From the NCBI RefSeq assembly GCF_030409795.1, contig NZ_JAUFQN010000019.1:2914001-2978000 (forward strand): a stretch of DNA of 64,000 nt, given 5' to 3'. The first letter of the stretch is position 1, and each line of letters starts with the position of its first letter. The notes beneath the pieces were generated by a model that saw only the letters and a program-made list of their open reading frames with translations, had not been told where the DNA came from and ran no database searches. Source of the stretch: Flavobacterium paronense (GTDB lineage Bacteria > Bacteroidota > Bacteroidia > Flavobacteriales > Flavobacteriaceae). Below are positions 28,507 to 37,900 of the stretch, piece by piece. The translations under genes were made by a program, and so were the position numbers.

Positions 28507-29244
28507 ATGAAGGAAGATTTTGAAAAAAAATACCATGATGTAGAAACGGAACATTGGTGGTTTAAATCGAGAAGGAAATACTTGTTAGATTTACTAAAAG
28601 ATGCACCAAAAGACAGTAAAGTTCTTGACATTGGATGTTCTTCTGGTATTTTTTTAAAAGATTTAGAAGCGTTGGGATTTAATGCTGAAAATCTATTTGG
28701 AGTTGATATTAGCGATAAAGCCATTGCGAATTGTATAGCTAACGGTTTAGATAATGCTTTTGTAATGGATGCTCAAAATATTACCTTGAATGAGAAATTT
28801 GATATTGTTATAGCCTCCGATTGTTTAGAGCATTTAGAAGATGATAAAAAAGCGCTTAAAAATTGGAATGATTTATTGAAAATTGGCGGCAAAATGTATG
28901 TTTTTGTTCCAGCTTTTCAATCGCTATGGAGTTACCACGATGTTGTTAATATGCACTTCAGACGGTATACAAAATCGGAATTGAAATCGAAATTACTAGC
29001 CGAAAATCTTGAAATACTAAAATCAAGTTATTGGAATTTCTTTCTGTTTTTACCTGTTTATATATTTCGAACCATAACTTCTGGTTTACAAAAAAATAAA
29101 ACAGGAGAATCAGATATTGCCATTGGAAATAGCTTTGTAAACAGTGCTTTGCTACAGTTAATAATCTTCGAAAATAAATTACTTAAAATATTTAATTTGC
29201 CTTTTGGTGTGAGTACGTTTTGTATTGCAAAAAAGGTTAAATAG
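28507..29244 (+). CDS. Class I SAM-dependent methyltransferase
   Basis: 245 residues. The SAM-binding motif VLDIGCSSGIF (about 38-48) and the later DIVIASDCLEHLEDD are visible. The N-terminal HWWFKSRR segment is common in methyltransferases of polysaccharide loci. It lies 4 bp after the GtrB-like gene, so it is likely part of the same decoration unit, methylating a sugar or a carrier-linked intermediate. The 3' end overlaps convergent rfbD by 8 bp. Confidence 0.85.
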   Translation: MKEDFEKKYHDVETEHWWFKSRRKYLLDLLKDAPKDSKVLDIGCSSGIFLKDLEALGFNAENLFGVDISDKAIANCIANGLDNAFVMDAQNITLNEKFDIVIASDCLEHLEDDKKALKNWNDLLKIGGKMYVFVPAFQSLWSYHDVVNMHFRRYTKSELKSKLLAENLEILKSSYWNFFLFLPVYIFRTITSGLQKNKTGESDIAIGNSFVNSALLQLIIFENKLLKIFNLPFGVSTFCIAKKVK

Positions 29245-30088
29245 TTTTTAAACTGTCTTCCCAACTCTTAATTTCTAGCCCAAATGTATTCTTGATTTTT
29301 GTTTTATCCAAAACACTGAATTTTGGCCTTTTGGCTGGTGTTGGGAAACTTGAAGTTGGAATTGGTTTTAGATCTATATTCTTATTGTTGATTTCGAAAA
29401 TCTTTTTAGCAAAATCATACCAACTGCATTGCCCTTCGTTGCTGAAGTTGTAAATGCCGAAGTTATCGGTTGTTGGTTGTCGGTTGTCGGTTAAAGCAAT
29501 TTGAACTAAAGCTGCTGCTAAATCAACTGCATTGGTTGGTGTTCCTATTTGGTCATTTACTACAGAAATAGAATCCCTTTCGGAAGCCAATCGCAACATG
29601 GTTTTCATAAAATTATTTGCGAATTGCGAATAAACCCAAGATGTTCTGATGATGTAATAGTTTTCAAAAGTAGCCTGAATGCCTTTTTCTCCGTCTAATT
29701 TAGTTTGTCCGTATACGCCTGTTGGATTTGGGATGTCGTCTTCTGAATATGGCTTTGAAGCATTGCCGTCAAAAACAAAATCGGTAGAAACATGAAGTAA
29801 AACTGTTGCATATTGTTTGCAAACGGCAGCTAAATTTTGGGCGCCAATAACATTGATTAAATATGCCTTTTCTGGTTCGCTTTCGGCTTTATCAACGGCT
29901 GTGTATGCTGCGGCATTGATACAATAATTGGGTTTTATTTTTGAGAAAACTGTCTGGCAATTTTCTAAATTAGAAATATCTAAATCGGCTGACGAACAAA
30001 AAATAAAATGAATATCAGGATAATTTGGCGCAATAAATTGCAAACTTTGTCCTAATTGTCCATTGGCTCCGCTGACTAAAACTACCAT
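29237..30088 (-). CDS. rfbD: dTDP-4-dehydrorhamnose reductase
   Basis: 283 residues, SDR fold. The N-terminus LVSGANGQLGQSLQ, the HVSTDFVFDG and YGQTKLDGEK segments and RTSWVYS are typical of RfbD. It makes dTDP-L-rhamnose in the last step of the pathway. A segment near residues 199-208 is encoded by a 7-bp tandem repeat and looks inserted (see findings). Last gene of the operon, overlapping rfbC by 7 bp. Confidence 0.95.
   Translation of the reverse strand: MVVLVSGANGQLGQSLQFIAPNYPDIHFIFCSSADLDISNLENCQTVFSKIKPNYCINAAAYTAVDKAESEPEKAYLINVIGAQNLAAVCKQYATVLLHVSTDFVFDGNASKPYSEDDIPNPTGVYGQTKLDGEKGIQATFENYYIIRTSWVYSQFANNFMKTMLRLASERDSISVVNDQIGTPTNAVDLAAALVQIALTDNRQPTTDNFGIYNFSNEGQCSWYDFAKKIFEINNKNIDLKPIPTSSFPTPAKRPKFSVLDKTKIKNTFGLEIKSWEDSLKTI
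29467..29494. repeat. 7-bp tandem repeat inside rfbD
   Basis: Four copies of a CGGTTGT-type unit (CGGTTGT, TGGTTGT, CGGTTGT, CGGTTAA) run head to tail. On the coding strand they specify Asp/Asn/Arg/Gln/Thr-rich residues about 199-208 of RfbD. The reading frame is preserved. Confidence 0.85.
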
Positions 30089-30633
30089 GCTTTTTTGGCA
30101 TTTTCTATATTGGGTTGCACTTTATCTTTTTCAGAAATAATCAAATTTCCTGTTGGAAAACCCCAATCTATATTGATGGATTTATCATTATAGCTAATTC
30201 CTCCTTCTGATTCTTTGTTATAAAAATTGTCGCATTTATAGAAGAAAGTTGCGGTATCACTCAATACTAAAAACCCATGAGCAAATCCTCTTGGAACAAA
30301 AAATTGCCTCTTATTTTCACCTGATAAAACTACAGCTTCATATTGTCCAAATGTTGGCGAATTTGGTCTGATATCAACGGCGACGTCTAAAACTTCTCCT
30401 TGTAAAACACGGACTAATTTTGCCTGAGCATGTTCGCCGGTTTGGTAGTGTAAACCTCTTAAAACTCCTTTGGATGAATAGGATTGGTTATCTTGTACGA
30501 AATGAACTTGCTGGTTAACTCCTTTTTGAAAAGTATTTTCATTAAAACTTTCCATAAAATAACCCCGTTCATCAAGAATAATTTTTGGCTCAACGATATA
30601 ACAGCCTTCCAATTTGGTTGCAATAAAATTCAT
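30082..30633 (-). CDS. rfbC: dTDP-4-dehydrorhamnose 3,5-epimerase
   Basis: 183 residues, normal length, cupin fold. Signatures: GYFMESFNENTF, GVLRGLHYQTGEHAQAKLV with the catalytic His in RGLHYQ, and PRGFAHGFLVLSDTATF. It converts dTDP-4-keto-6-deoxyglucose to the 3,5-epimer in rhamnose synthesis. Lies between rfbA (3 bp) and rfbD (7-bp overlap). Confidence 0.97.
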   Translation of the reverse strand: MNFIATKLEGCYIVEPKIILDERGYFMESFNENTFQKGVNQQVHFVQDNQSYSSKGVLRGLHYQTGEHAQAKLVRVLQGEVLDVAVDIRPNSPTFGQYEAVVLSGENKRQFFVPRGFAHGFLVLSDTATFFYKCDNFYNKESEGGISYNDKSINIDWGFPTGNLIISEKDKVQPNIENAKKAW

Positions 30634-30636
30634 GTT

Positions 30637-31494
30637 TTAAATCAGACTAAGTAAGTGTGTGCCATATCCGCTTTTTAAAAGTGGTTGCGCTAATTTTTCT
30701 AACTGTTTGGCATCGATGAAACCCATTCTGTAAGCAGCTTCTTCAATGGCGCCAATTTTTAATCCTTGACGTTCTTCAATTACTTGAACAAATTGTCCGG
30801 CTTGCATTAAGGACTGAAATGTTCCTGTATCAAGCCAAGCTGTTCCTCTATCAAGAATACTTACTTTTAGTTTTCCTCTTGTTAAATATTCTTTATTTAC
30901 ATCTGTAATTTCGAGTTCTCCGCGATGACTAGGTTTGATATTCGCGGCTATTTCTACAACATTATTATCATAAAAATAAATTCCGGGAACAGCAAAATTT
31001 GATTTGGGATGTTCCGGTTTTTCTTCAATTGAAAGTACTTTTCCGTCTTTGTCAAAATCGACAACACCATAACGCTCCGGGTCTAGAACATGGTAGGCAT
31101 AAATAATTCCGCCATCCGGATTATTATTGGCTAACAATAATTCGGATAACCCTGTTCCGTAAAAAATATTGTCTCCAAGAACTAAGGCAACCTTATCGTT
31201 CCCAATGAATTCTTTTCCAATAATAAATGCTTCTGCCAAACCATTTGGATTTTCCTGAACTGCATATTCAAATCGGCAACCCAAACTTTTTCCATCACCT
31301 AATAATTGTCTGAACAATGGTAAATCGTGAGGAGTTGATATAATTAAAATCTCATTAATCCCAGACCACATCAAAGTTGACAATGGGTAATAAATCATGG
31401 GCTTGTCATAAATTGGCATCAACTGTTTACTTACAGCTAAAGTCAATGGATGCAACCTTGTTCCTGAACCACCGGCTAAAATAATTCCTTTCAT
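30637..31494 (-). CDS. rfbA: Glucose-1-phosphate thymidylyltransferase
   Basis: 285 residues. Nucleotidyltransferase motif [16 protein letters not shown] at the N-terminus, then [19 protein letters not shown] and [11 protein letters not shown], all diagnostic of RfbA. It makes dTDP-glucose from dTTP and glucose-1-phosphate. It precedes rfbC and rfbD in the operon; the second pathway enzyme, rfbB, is not between or beside them. Confidence 0.97.
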   Translation of the reverse strand: MKGIILAGGSGTRLHPLTLAVSKQLMPIYDKPMIYYPLSTLMWSGINEILIISTPHDLPLFRQLLGDGKSLGCRFEYAVQENPNGLAEAFIIGKEFIGNDKVALVLGDNIFYGTGLSELLLANNNPDGGIIYAYHVLDPERYGVVDFDKDGKVLSIEEKPEHPKSNFAVPGIYFYDNNVVEIAANIKPSHRGELEITDVNKEYLTRGKLKVSILDRGTAWLDTGTFQSLMQAGQFVQVIEERQGLKIGAIEEAAYRMGFIDAKQLEKLAQPLLKSGYGTHLLSLI

Positions 31495-31496
31495 AA

Positions 31497-32477
31497 TTAA
31501 CTTTTCAATTTTGCCATTTGATGTTTGTAATACGATTTAAAATACCCAATCAAAATAAATATAAAAATAAACAATAACGGTAATACTAGTTTCATTTTCC
31601 CATTAACGGCTTTTGTATTTTTAATATTTAATGTTATGCTATTATCTTTTATAATTTTATCCAAATTAATCATTTCGATTCTGTGCGCACCTTGTTCATT
31701 AACTAAAGCGTCTTTTGTTTTAATAACTTCATTCAACTGAGAATTTTCGTTATAATATACCAATTTATCGCTTTTTTGAGAACCATTTGTTGTGCTTGAA
31801 AAAGCATTTAAAAGGCCATTGATTTGAGAAATAATTGAATCATTCTCCACCATTTTTACTTTCACATTGTTTACATATTCTTTCTGAATTTTTTTGAAAT
31901 AATCAGAATTATTAAGAAAGTTTAAAAGAGGTTCTACCGTTTTTTCGCTTGAAGTCTCTTTGTCTGTAGTAAATGAAATCAAATGAAATGGGTAGTTTTT
32001 ACTGGTCAGGTTTTCGTTAACTATTTTTTTAATATCTCCATCTTCTGCCAATAATTTTACAAACTCGAAATTTTTATCACTGTTGTTAATGAATTTATAA
32101 ACATCTGTAATTGGCGTGATTGCTATTTTCTTAAGTTTTTTTGGTTCTTTTATCCCAACAACTTCTTTAAGAAACACTGTGTCGTTGTCATTAATTTTTG
32201 AGCTTATCAAATCAATTTTGGCATATAAATAATCAACTGCTCCAAAGTTTGGATTTACGATGATTTCGTTATCGTATACTTTAGTTGTTTTATCAAGATA
32301 TAATCCTATACCAACTCCAAGTAAAAACAATATTCCAACCCAAATAATATTTCTTTTAAAAAATAAAAAGCCTCTAAAAATTGAAGAAGAAATGTTTTCG
32401 AAAAAACTGCCTATCTTTTTGGAAATTTGCGACAAATCAATTTCTTGATTATCCGTGTTTTGAGGTGTTGTACTCAT
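31497..32477 (-). CDS. Wzz-like chain-length determinant protein
   Basis: 326 residues. One span near residues 45-63 and another near 300-316 flank a periplasmic region with coiled-coil character, the layout of polysaccharide co-polymerases (Wzz). These oligomerise around Wzy and set polymer length. No C-terminal tyrosine kinase domain is present. In the operon it lies 2 bp before rfbA and 5 bp after the nucleosidase-like gene. Confidence 0.82.
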   Translation of the reverse strand: MSTTPQNTDNQEIDLSQISKKIGSFFENISSSIFRGFLFFKRNIIWVGILFLLGVGIGLYLDKTTKVYDNEIIVNPNFGAVDYLYAKIDLISSKINDNDTVFLKEVVGIKEPKKLKKIAITPITDVYKFINNSDKNFEFVKLLAEDGDIKKIVNENLTSKNYPFHLISFTTDKETSSEKTVEPLLNFLNNSDYFKKIQKEYVNNVKVKMVENDSIISQINGLLNAFSSTTNGSQKSDKLVYYNENSQLNEVIKTKDALVNEQGAHRIEMINLDKIIKDNSITLNIKNTKAVNGKMKLVLPLLFIFIFILIGYFKSYYKHQMAKLKS

Positions 32478-32482
32478 AAAAA

Positions 32483-34177
32483 TTATTTTACGTTAAAAAT
32501 TTGTTCTAATATTTTAATGGTAATCAGATAAGTGGGCTTTACTCCTGTTGTTCCCAATCCGCCAGAAGCCAATGTGCTTCCTGTTTCTAAAGGATTATCA
32601 GAAGCATAATAAGCGTATCTAACTTTTACCTTTTCTGGAATGCTTTTTCTGATTTTTGATGCCGATTGAATCGCCTTTTGATAATAAGCGCCTTCCATTT
32701 CAAGTCCAATAACTTCCCATGTTGACTCGTGAAAAAATTTCAATAAATCTTTGTTTTGAAGTGATGTTCCTAAAACAGTAACCATTGGTCCTGAACAAAC
32801 AGGAATTCCGTCTTCTTCAAACATTTCGGCTTTTAATTCATTTTCAAACGGATAATTATCTGCCGTTCCTTCATTTATATGTGCAGATGGAATCATGATG
32901 TCGCCTTTTCCGCCTTCCAAAATTCCTGCTTTCCCCATTATTGAAACCGATTCGACATCGAGAAAAGTTCTGTTTTTACCTTCTTTGTATGGTTTCAACA
33001 ATTCGTCAATAGTTTCAAATGCTTGCTCACCAAAAGCGTAATCCATCACGATTAGAACTGGACTTTCTTTACCCACTTTTGCTTTTGGGAAACTCGATTT
33101 TGCCCAATCAATTTTAGCTGTATCAAATATTTGAACGTCAATATTAGTTCCTGAAGCGTCGTCTGGAAGTGAAATCATACCTTGCTTTAACGCAACATCT
33201 TCTACTTTATTACGAAGATCATTTGCTCCAGATTTGCTCAATTCTTCATAAATAAAGAAATCCGATTTGTCTTTGAATTTGGTTTTTAGAACAGTCGTTG
33301 CAAAAATCGAATTCATCACACTGTGCATATTGGCACTGATAATGTGAATTGGTCGTTCCAAAAGATTATTAGCTTTTAGTGCCTCTTTGATGTTATTTGC
33401 CCAAATTTCTCCGTGAATATGATGCCCTAATCTTTCTCTTAAAATCGGACTGAAAGTAATGGTTCTTTTGTTGTTATTAATAACCTCATCTATTGCCAAT
33501 TTTCCCAACCAGTAGATAACGTGTAAAAATCTGTCTGGTTTTTCTTTGGTTGCAAAAGCATCATAAATATCTATCACTTCTGAAAAGCTTCTGCCTAAAA
33601 CATTAGCCGCATGTGAAATGGCAATTTCCTTTTCTTTAAGCGTCATTTTTTTATTTTGCAAAACAGCTTCTTCCAGTTTTTCCCAATCACGGGTTAGCTC
33701 AACTTCAATTTCGTCTAGTAAAACTCTGTCTTTTATTTTATGTGATTCGATAAAAATAAAAGTCAAATGCGTTAGAATGTCATAAATATCAGAACGTCCA
33801 CGTGTGATTTCCACATTCATTTGTTCGTCATCAATTCGATAACAATTTCTTCTTCTTTTTGGCGGGACAATAGCTTGAAAATGGGATTTTGAATAGCCTT
33901 CGTCAGAAGTTAAATTGATAAAACGACATTCTTCGATGCCTACCGGAAGTCTTTCAATTACATAAAGTAAACCGCTAAGTTCTACTTTTTCTTCCGCAAT
34001 GCTTCCGTAAATTTCTGGTCGTAAAGAAAGCAACGCCTCTCTTAAAGTTTCTCCTGAAACACCCATTGGTTTGTAGAAACCTCTGTTAAATAAATGCCTC
34101 ATGGTAATGTACAATCGTTCGATAGCTGCCGACGATTCTTGCGCTCTTGAGCGCGAAATGTTTTTAATTTCTTTCAT
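32483..34177 (-). CDS. Uncharacterised protein (DUF6909-like) with nucleosidase-like C-terminal region
   Basis: 564 residues, no signal peptide or membrane span, so probably cytoplasmic. The family resembles one I recall as DUF6909 of Flavobacteriaceae. The N-terminal half (about 1-270) is helical and unfamiliar. In the C-terminal half, GLEMEGAYYQKA (491-502) and YYASDNP (about 523-529) resemble the conserved Glu-Met-Glu and Ser-Asp signatures of nucleoside phosphorylases and nucleosidases. Situated between wzz and a carboxypeptidase-regulatory-like protein in the polysaccharide operon. The enzymatic idea is inference from short motifs only. Confidence 0.6.
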   Translation of the reverse strand: MKEIKNISRSRAQESSAAIERLYITMRHLFNRGFYKPMGVSGETLREALLSLRPEIYGSIAEEKVELSGLLYVIERLPVGIEECRFINLTSDEGYSKSHFQAIVPPKRRRNCYRIDDEQMNVEITRGRSDIYDILTHLTFIFIESHKIKDRVLLDEIEVELTRDWEKLEEAVLQNKKMTLKEKEIAISHAANVLGRSFSEVIDIYDAFATKEKPDRFLHVIYWLGKLAIDEVINNNKRTITFSPILRERLGHHIHGEIWANNIKEALKANNLLERPIHIISANMHSVMNSIFATTVLKTKFKDKSDFFIYEELSKSGANDLRNKVEDVALKQGMISLPDDASGTNIDVQIFDTAKIDWAKSSFPKAKVGKESPVLIVMDYAFGEQAFETIDELLKPYKEGKNRTFLDVESVSIMGKAGILEGGKGDIMIPSAHINEGTADNYPFENELKAEMFEEDGIPVCSGPMVTVLGTSLQNKDLLKFFHESTWEVIGLEMEGAYYQKAIQSASKIRKSIPEKVKVRYAYYASDNPLETGSTLASGGLGTTGVKPTYLITIKILEQIFNVK

Positions 34178-34216
34178 TTTTTATTTTCTAACCCGCAAAT
34201 ATAGCCATTTTGTAGT

Positions 34217-35092
34217 TTAGTTGGTTAAAATTAGGTTTATTGCTGGTTCGTATACCGTCATTTTATTCGATGGATTGGCAACATCTTGTTTAGTTTGCTT
34301 ATTCCATTTTCCTCCCGAGAAAGTATAAATAAACTCTCTTTCTACAAAATTATAAAGCACAAATGGGAAGTATGTTTTTTGTAGGGTCGTTTTTCCTGTG
34401 TTGGAATCCATGACTTCTTTTTCCAATTTATTCCTTTCTATAATTAGCTTTTCAAAACCAACAAAGATTCCTTTTTTAGGCATTTTTAAATTGAAGTCCG
34501 TTACATCAAAAAAGGTTTTCTTCACACCTTTTTTTACCGATACTAAAAAATCTTTATTCAGCAATTCATCACCCGGAGAACCGTCAGTTTTTACTTCATA
34601 GAAATGAATTTTAAAGCTTACACTTTCTAATTGACTGTCGGTAAAGAAATTTACTTTTTGGATGTATCTGGTTCTTTTATATTTGGGCAGATAAGGGAAA
34701 AATTTAGCGTCAATTCTAGGTCCGTTTTCAAATGCCTGATAGGTTTCATTTTTAACCTTTCCGATTTCAATTTCTCTGGTTTCGAATCGTTTGGCAATAA
34801 CTACTTCTTTCAATTCAAATGCATTAATTTTCAATATTACTTTTTCTGCCTCTGAAGCTTTAACCGTTTTTATTTCGTAACCTAAGGCTGAAAAAATCAA
34901 GTTTTTATTTGGCAAACAGTTAATACTAAACTCCCCATTTTCTTCAGAAGTGGTGCTGTTGTTTTCTTTTTCAACCCAAATATTAACGTAGGAAATAGGT
35001 TTGTTAAATTCATCAACAACGGTTCCTTTGATTTGAGCTGAAGTAACAGAAACTATCAACAACAGCAACCACAACACACTTTTTTCTTTCAT
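34217..35092 (-). CDS. Secreted protein with carboxypeptidase-regulatory-like domain
   Basis: 291 residues. A signal peptide ends near residue 19 (LIVSVTSAQ). A carboxypeptidase D regulatory-like beta-sandwich follows (about 20-100: IKGTVVDEFNKPISYVNI, TSEENGEFSI, ALGYEIKT), as in the N-termini of Bacteroidota TonB-dependent receptors. The remaining 190 residues are an unfamiliar beta-rich region. Not a receptor, since no barrel is present. Cell-envelope location is likely. Same operon as GH3 and M23. Confidence 0.75.
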   Translation of the reverse strand: MKEKSVLWLLLLIVSVTSAQIKGTVVDEFNKPISYVNIWVEKENNSTTSEENGEFSINCLPNKNLIFSALGYEIKTVKASEAEKVILKINAFELKEVVIAKRFETREIEIGKVKNETYQAFENGPRIDAKFFPYLPKYKRTRYIQKVNFFTDSQLESVSFKIHFYEVKTDGSPGDELLNKDFLVSVKKGVKKTFFDVTDFNLKMPKKGIFVGFEKLIIERNKLEKEVMDSNTGKTTLQKTYFPFVLYNFVEREFIYTFSGGKWNKQTKQDVANPSNKMTVYEPAINLILTN

Positions 35093-35099
35093 CTTTTCT

Positions 35100-36587
35100 C
35101 TATTCTGTTTTTAGCTCGTTTGCTATTTTTCTATCGTTACTCAATCTCGGGATTTTATTTTGCCCGCCCAGTTTTCCTATTGATTTCATATAGTCTTGAA
35201 AGCCATTTTTTGAAACTTTTGAAATAACTACTGTTTTCAAAACTTTTCCAACAATCAAATCATCATAATATGTGTTTTGTTTTCGCATTTCATTGTCAAT
35301 CTTCAAGGCGAAATCTTCTAGGTTTTCGGGTTCGTTTTCAAACTCTATAAACCATTCGTGATAAGGTAATCCCGTAGTTGGAGCAATTTGAGGCGCAACG
35401 GTAAATTCGTTAATCCGAATATTGTAATTTTCCATGGCTTCTTTCAAAGCACATTCGACTTCTTTACCAATAACGTGTTCGCCAAAAGCGGAAATATAAT
35501 GTTTGATTCGGCCCGAAACTATCACGCGATAGGGTTTTAAACTAGTAAACTGAACGGTATCGCCAATATTATAAGCCCAAAGTCCAGCATTGGTGGAAAT
35601 TATCAACACATAGTTGACATTTAATTCGACTTCGCCAATGGTAAAACGTCTTGGATTTTCGGTGAAAAATGAATCTGATTTTACAAATTCATAGAAAATT
35701 CCCGAATTCAAAAGGAGCAACATTCCTTTGTCTTTCTGCGAATCCTGATAGGCAAAAAACCCTTCCGAAGCCGGAAACAATTCAATCGAATCTACTTTTC
35801 TTCCAATTAGATTTTCAAATTTGGCGCGATAAGGTTCATAGTTTACACCACCGTATATAAATAAATTGAAGTTTTTAAAAATTTCGCCAACTGGCTTATT
35901 CCCTTTTTGCTCCAACTTCTCAAAATACATTTGCACCCAAGATGGAATTCCGGAAATCACGGTCATGTTTTCGTTAAACGTTTCTTCAACAATAGCATCC
36001 ACTTTGGTTTCCCAATCTTCAATGCAATTGGTTTCCCAGCTTGGCATTCGGTTTTTCTGTAAATATTTCGGAACAAAATGTGCTACAATTCCTGAAAGTC
36101 TTCCTAGTTTAATTCCGTTTTTTTCTTCCAGAATTGGACTTCCCTGAAGGAAAATCATTTTACCATTAACAAAAGCTGTTTTTCCCGTTTCGTGAATATA
36201 TCCGAGAATAGCATTTCGTGCAGCTTCAATATGGAACGGCATTGATTCCTTAGTCAAGGGAATGTATTTTGCGCCCGAAGTCGTTCCTGAAGTTTTAGCA
36301 AAATAAATCGGTTTTCCTTTCCACAGTATGTCTTCTTCGCCTTTTACAACTCTATCAACATAAGGTCGTAACTCTTCGTAATCTCTGATGGGAACTTGCT
36401 TGGCGAAATCTTCAAAAGATTTGATTTTAGAAAAATGATGGTCTTTTCCAAACTGAGTAACATCTGCGGAAGCGATAAGATTTTGAAAAACGTTTTGCTG
36501 TGTTTCAATAGGATTTTGAACCCATTTTTGAGTTTTATTATGGATGACTTTAGCAAATATTTTGGCGGCGAATGATTTTACAGACAT
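35100..36587 (-). CDS. GH3-family acyl-adenylating enzyme
   Basis: 495 residues. The ATP-binding phrase FAKTSGTTSGAKYIPLT, the later LFPASEGFFAYQD and the C-terminal GRIKHYISAFGEHVIGKE belong to the GH3 (auxin-responsive promoter) family. Plant members conjugate amino acids to jasmonate or indole-acetate; the bacterial substrate is not known. It is translated 2 bp after the M23 peptidase gene, in the operon leading to wzz and rfb. Length is slightly shorter than in plants. Confidence 0.85.
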   Translation of the reverse strand: MSVKSFAAKIFAKVIHNKTQKWVQNPIETQQNVFQNLIASADVTQFGKDHHFSKIKSFEDFAKQVPIRDYEELRPYVDRVVKGEEDILWKGKPIYFAKTSGTTSGAKYIPLTKESMPFHIEAARNAILGYIHETGKTAFVNGKMIFLQGSPILEEKNGIKLGRLSGIVAHFVPKYLQKNRMPSWETNCIEDWETKVDAIVEETFNENMTVISGIPSWVQMYFEKLEQKGNKPVGEIFKNFNLFIYGGVNYEPYRAKFENLIGRKVDSIELFPASEGFFAYQDSQKDKGMLLLLNSGIFYEFVKSDSFFTENPRRFTIGEVELNVNYVLIISTNAGLWAYNIGDTVQFTSLKPYRVIVSGRIKHYISAFGEHVIGKEVECALKEAMENYNIRINEFTVAPQIAPTTGLPYHEWFIEFENEPENLEDFALKIDNEMRKQNTYYDDLIVGKVLKTVVISKVSKNGFQDYMKSIGKLGGQNKIPRLSNDRKIANELKTE

Positions 36588-36589
36588 AC

Positions 36590-37459
36590 TTATTCGAATT
36601 CAATAAAAATACTTGGATCGATTGGATAACCATCTTTCCACAATTCAAAATGCAAATGCACGCCGGTAGATTCTTGTCCGGTTGAACCGGCTAAAGCTAT
36701 AATTTCACCTGTTCTGACCACATCGCCTTGCGAAACTGTTACTGAAGAAGCGTGTTTATATACCGAAATAAATCCGTTGTTGTGTCTTATGATTACAACA
36801 TTTCCAGTATTTGGGGTCCAATCTGCAAAAATTACTCTTCCGCTTAAAATTGATTTTATTGGAGTGTTTTTAGCTAAAGCGACATCAACCGCATAATGTT
36901 TTTCTTTAGGATTGAATTTTTCGGTTATCATTCCTTTCACCGGCGGAAACAAAACGGTGCTAACTTTTGGTTTTGCCTTTTCGAAGAGATTGTATTTATC
37001 TTCTCTGTCAACTTCTTCCCTAAACTTTAAATCGGATTTTGTTGGTTTCAAATCTTCTTCAGAAACAGGCTCAGAAACAGAAGCTAAAATGGAGTCTTTA
37101 TTGAATTTTGCGTATTCTAAATCACCTGTCAAAACTTTTTTAATTGATTCGATGTAAGCTTCATTTTTTTTCAAAGCATTAGTTAATGAATCTGATTTCA
37201 GCGCCAACTCGGTAGCGTCTTTCTTTAGTTGTGTAGAGGCATAGCCCGGAATATATTCGCGTAGTGGTGTAAAAGCAATGATATAAGTAGTGACAAAAAT
37301 GATTAACAACGCACCAACTGTGGCTACCACAAATACATTCATCAAAGTCAATCGAAGGGAAAAAATTTCTTCAAAAGTGTCTTCGTTCAAAATAACCAAG
37401 CGGTTTTTTGTGAATAGTTTTTTCTTGATTATTTTTCGTTTGAGCCGTTTTTCGGACAT
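36590..37459 (-). CDS. M23 family metallopeptidase (LytM-like)
   Basis: 289 residues. One N-terminal membrane span (about 37-60), a short coiled region, then an M23 domain (about 185-289) with the zinc ligands in HYAVDVA and TGVHLHFELW. Such proteins cut or regulate peptidoglycan cross-links in the periplasm. First gene of an eight-gene minus-strand operon ending in rfbD. Divergent from tatA. Confidence 0.9.
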   Translation of the reverse strand: MSEKRLKRKIIKKKLFTKNRLVILNEDTFEEIFSLRLTLMNVFVVATVGALLIIFVTTYIIAFTPLREYIPGYASTQLKKDATELALKSDSLTNALKKNEAYIESIKKVLTGDLEYAKFNKDSILASVSEPVSEEDLKPTKSDLKFREEVDREDKYNLFEKAKPKVSTVLFPPVKGMITEKFNPKEKHYAVDVALAKNTPIKSILSGRVIFADWTPNTGNVVIIRHNNGFISVYKHASSVTVSQGDVVRTGEIIALAGSTGQESTGVHLHFELWKDGYPIDPSIFIEFE

Positions 37460-37628
37460 GATTGTTTTAATGATTTACAAATATAGAAAATTAGTTGGCT
37501 TTGTCTTTTTACTGTAAACGATGTTTAACGTATATTTATTATGGTGAAATTCAAAAGAATGTTATTTTCTTTTTACCTTTGACAAAGTTTTTAATAATAA
37601 AATCTGCGAAAGCAAAAAATTATATATC

Positions 37629-37814
37629 ATGGGAAGAATGGGACCAACAGAATGGATTCTAATTATTGTTGTTATTTTATTATTTTTTGGAGGTAAAAAA
37701 ATTCCGGAATTAATGAAAGGATTAGGCTCAGGAATAAATGAATTCAAAAAAGCATCAAAAGGAGAAGACGATGCAAATCCTGCATCTAAAAAGGAAGAAG
37801 AAGAGAAAAAATAA
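37629..37814 (+). CDS. tatA: Sec-independent translocase TatA/TatB-family protein
   Basis: 61 residues: a single N-terminal span ([18 protein letters not shown]), a hinge with the FGxKxxPE-type motif, an amphipathic helix and a charged tail. This is the TatA/E pattern. It would form the protein-conducting oligomer of twin-arginine export at the cytoplasmic membrane. No tatC is present. It has its own terminator. Confidence 0.93.
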   Translation: MGRMGPTEWILIIVVILLFFGGKKIPELMKGLGSGINEFKKASKGEDDANPASKKEEEEKK

Positions 37815-37832
37815 TTTTCTTTACTAAAATAC

Positions 37833-37869
37833 AAAACCCAAATCCCAGTTATGGCGTTTGGGTTTTTTT
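37833..37869 (+). terminator. Intrinsic terminator of tatA
   Basis: AAAACCCAAA and TTTGGGTTTT form a perfect 10-bp stem with a 14-base loop, followed by more Ts. Confidence 0.85.
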
Positions 37870-37900
37870 ATACAAACTCTTTTATATTACTTTAAATATC

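Noticed and set aside
33799..33804. CACGTG as a parS site in the nucleosidase-like gene
   Set aside because: Flanking bases do not form the parS palindrome.
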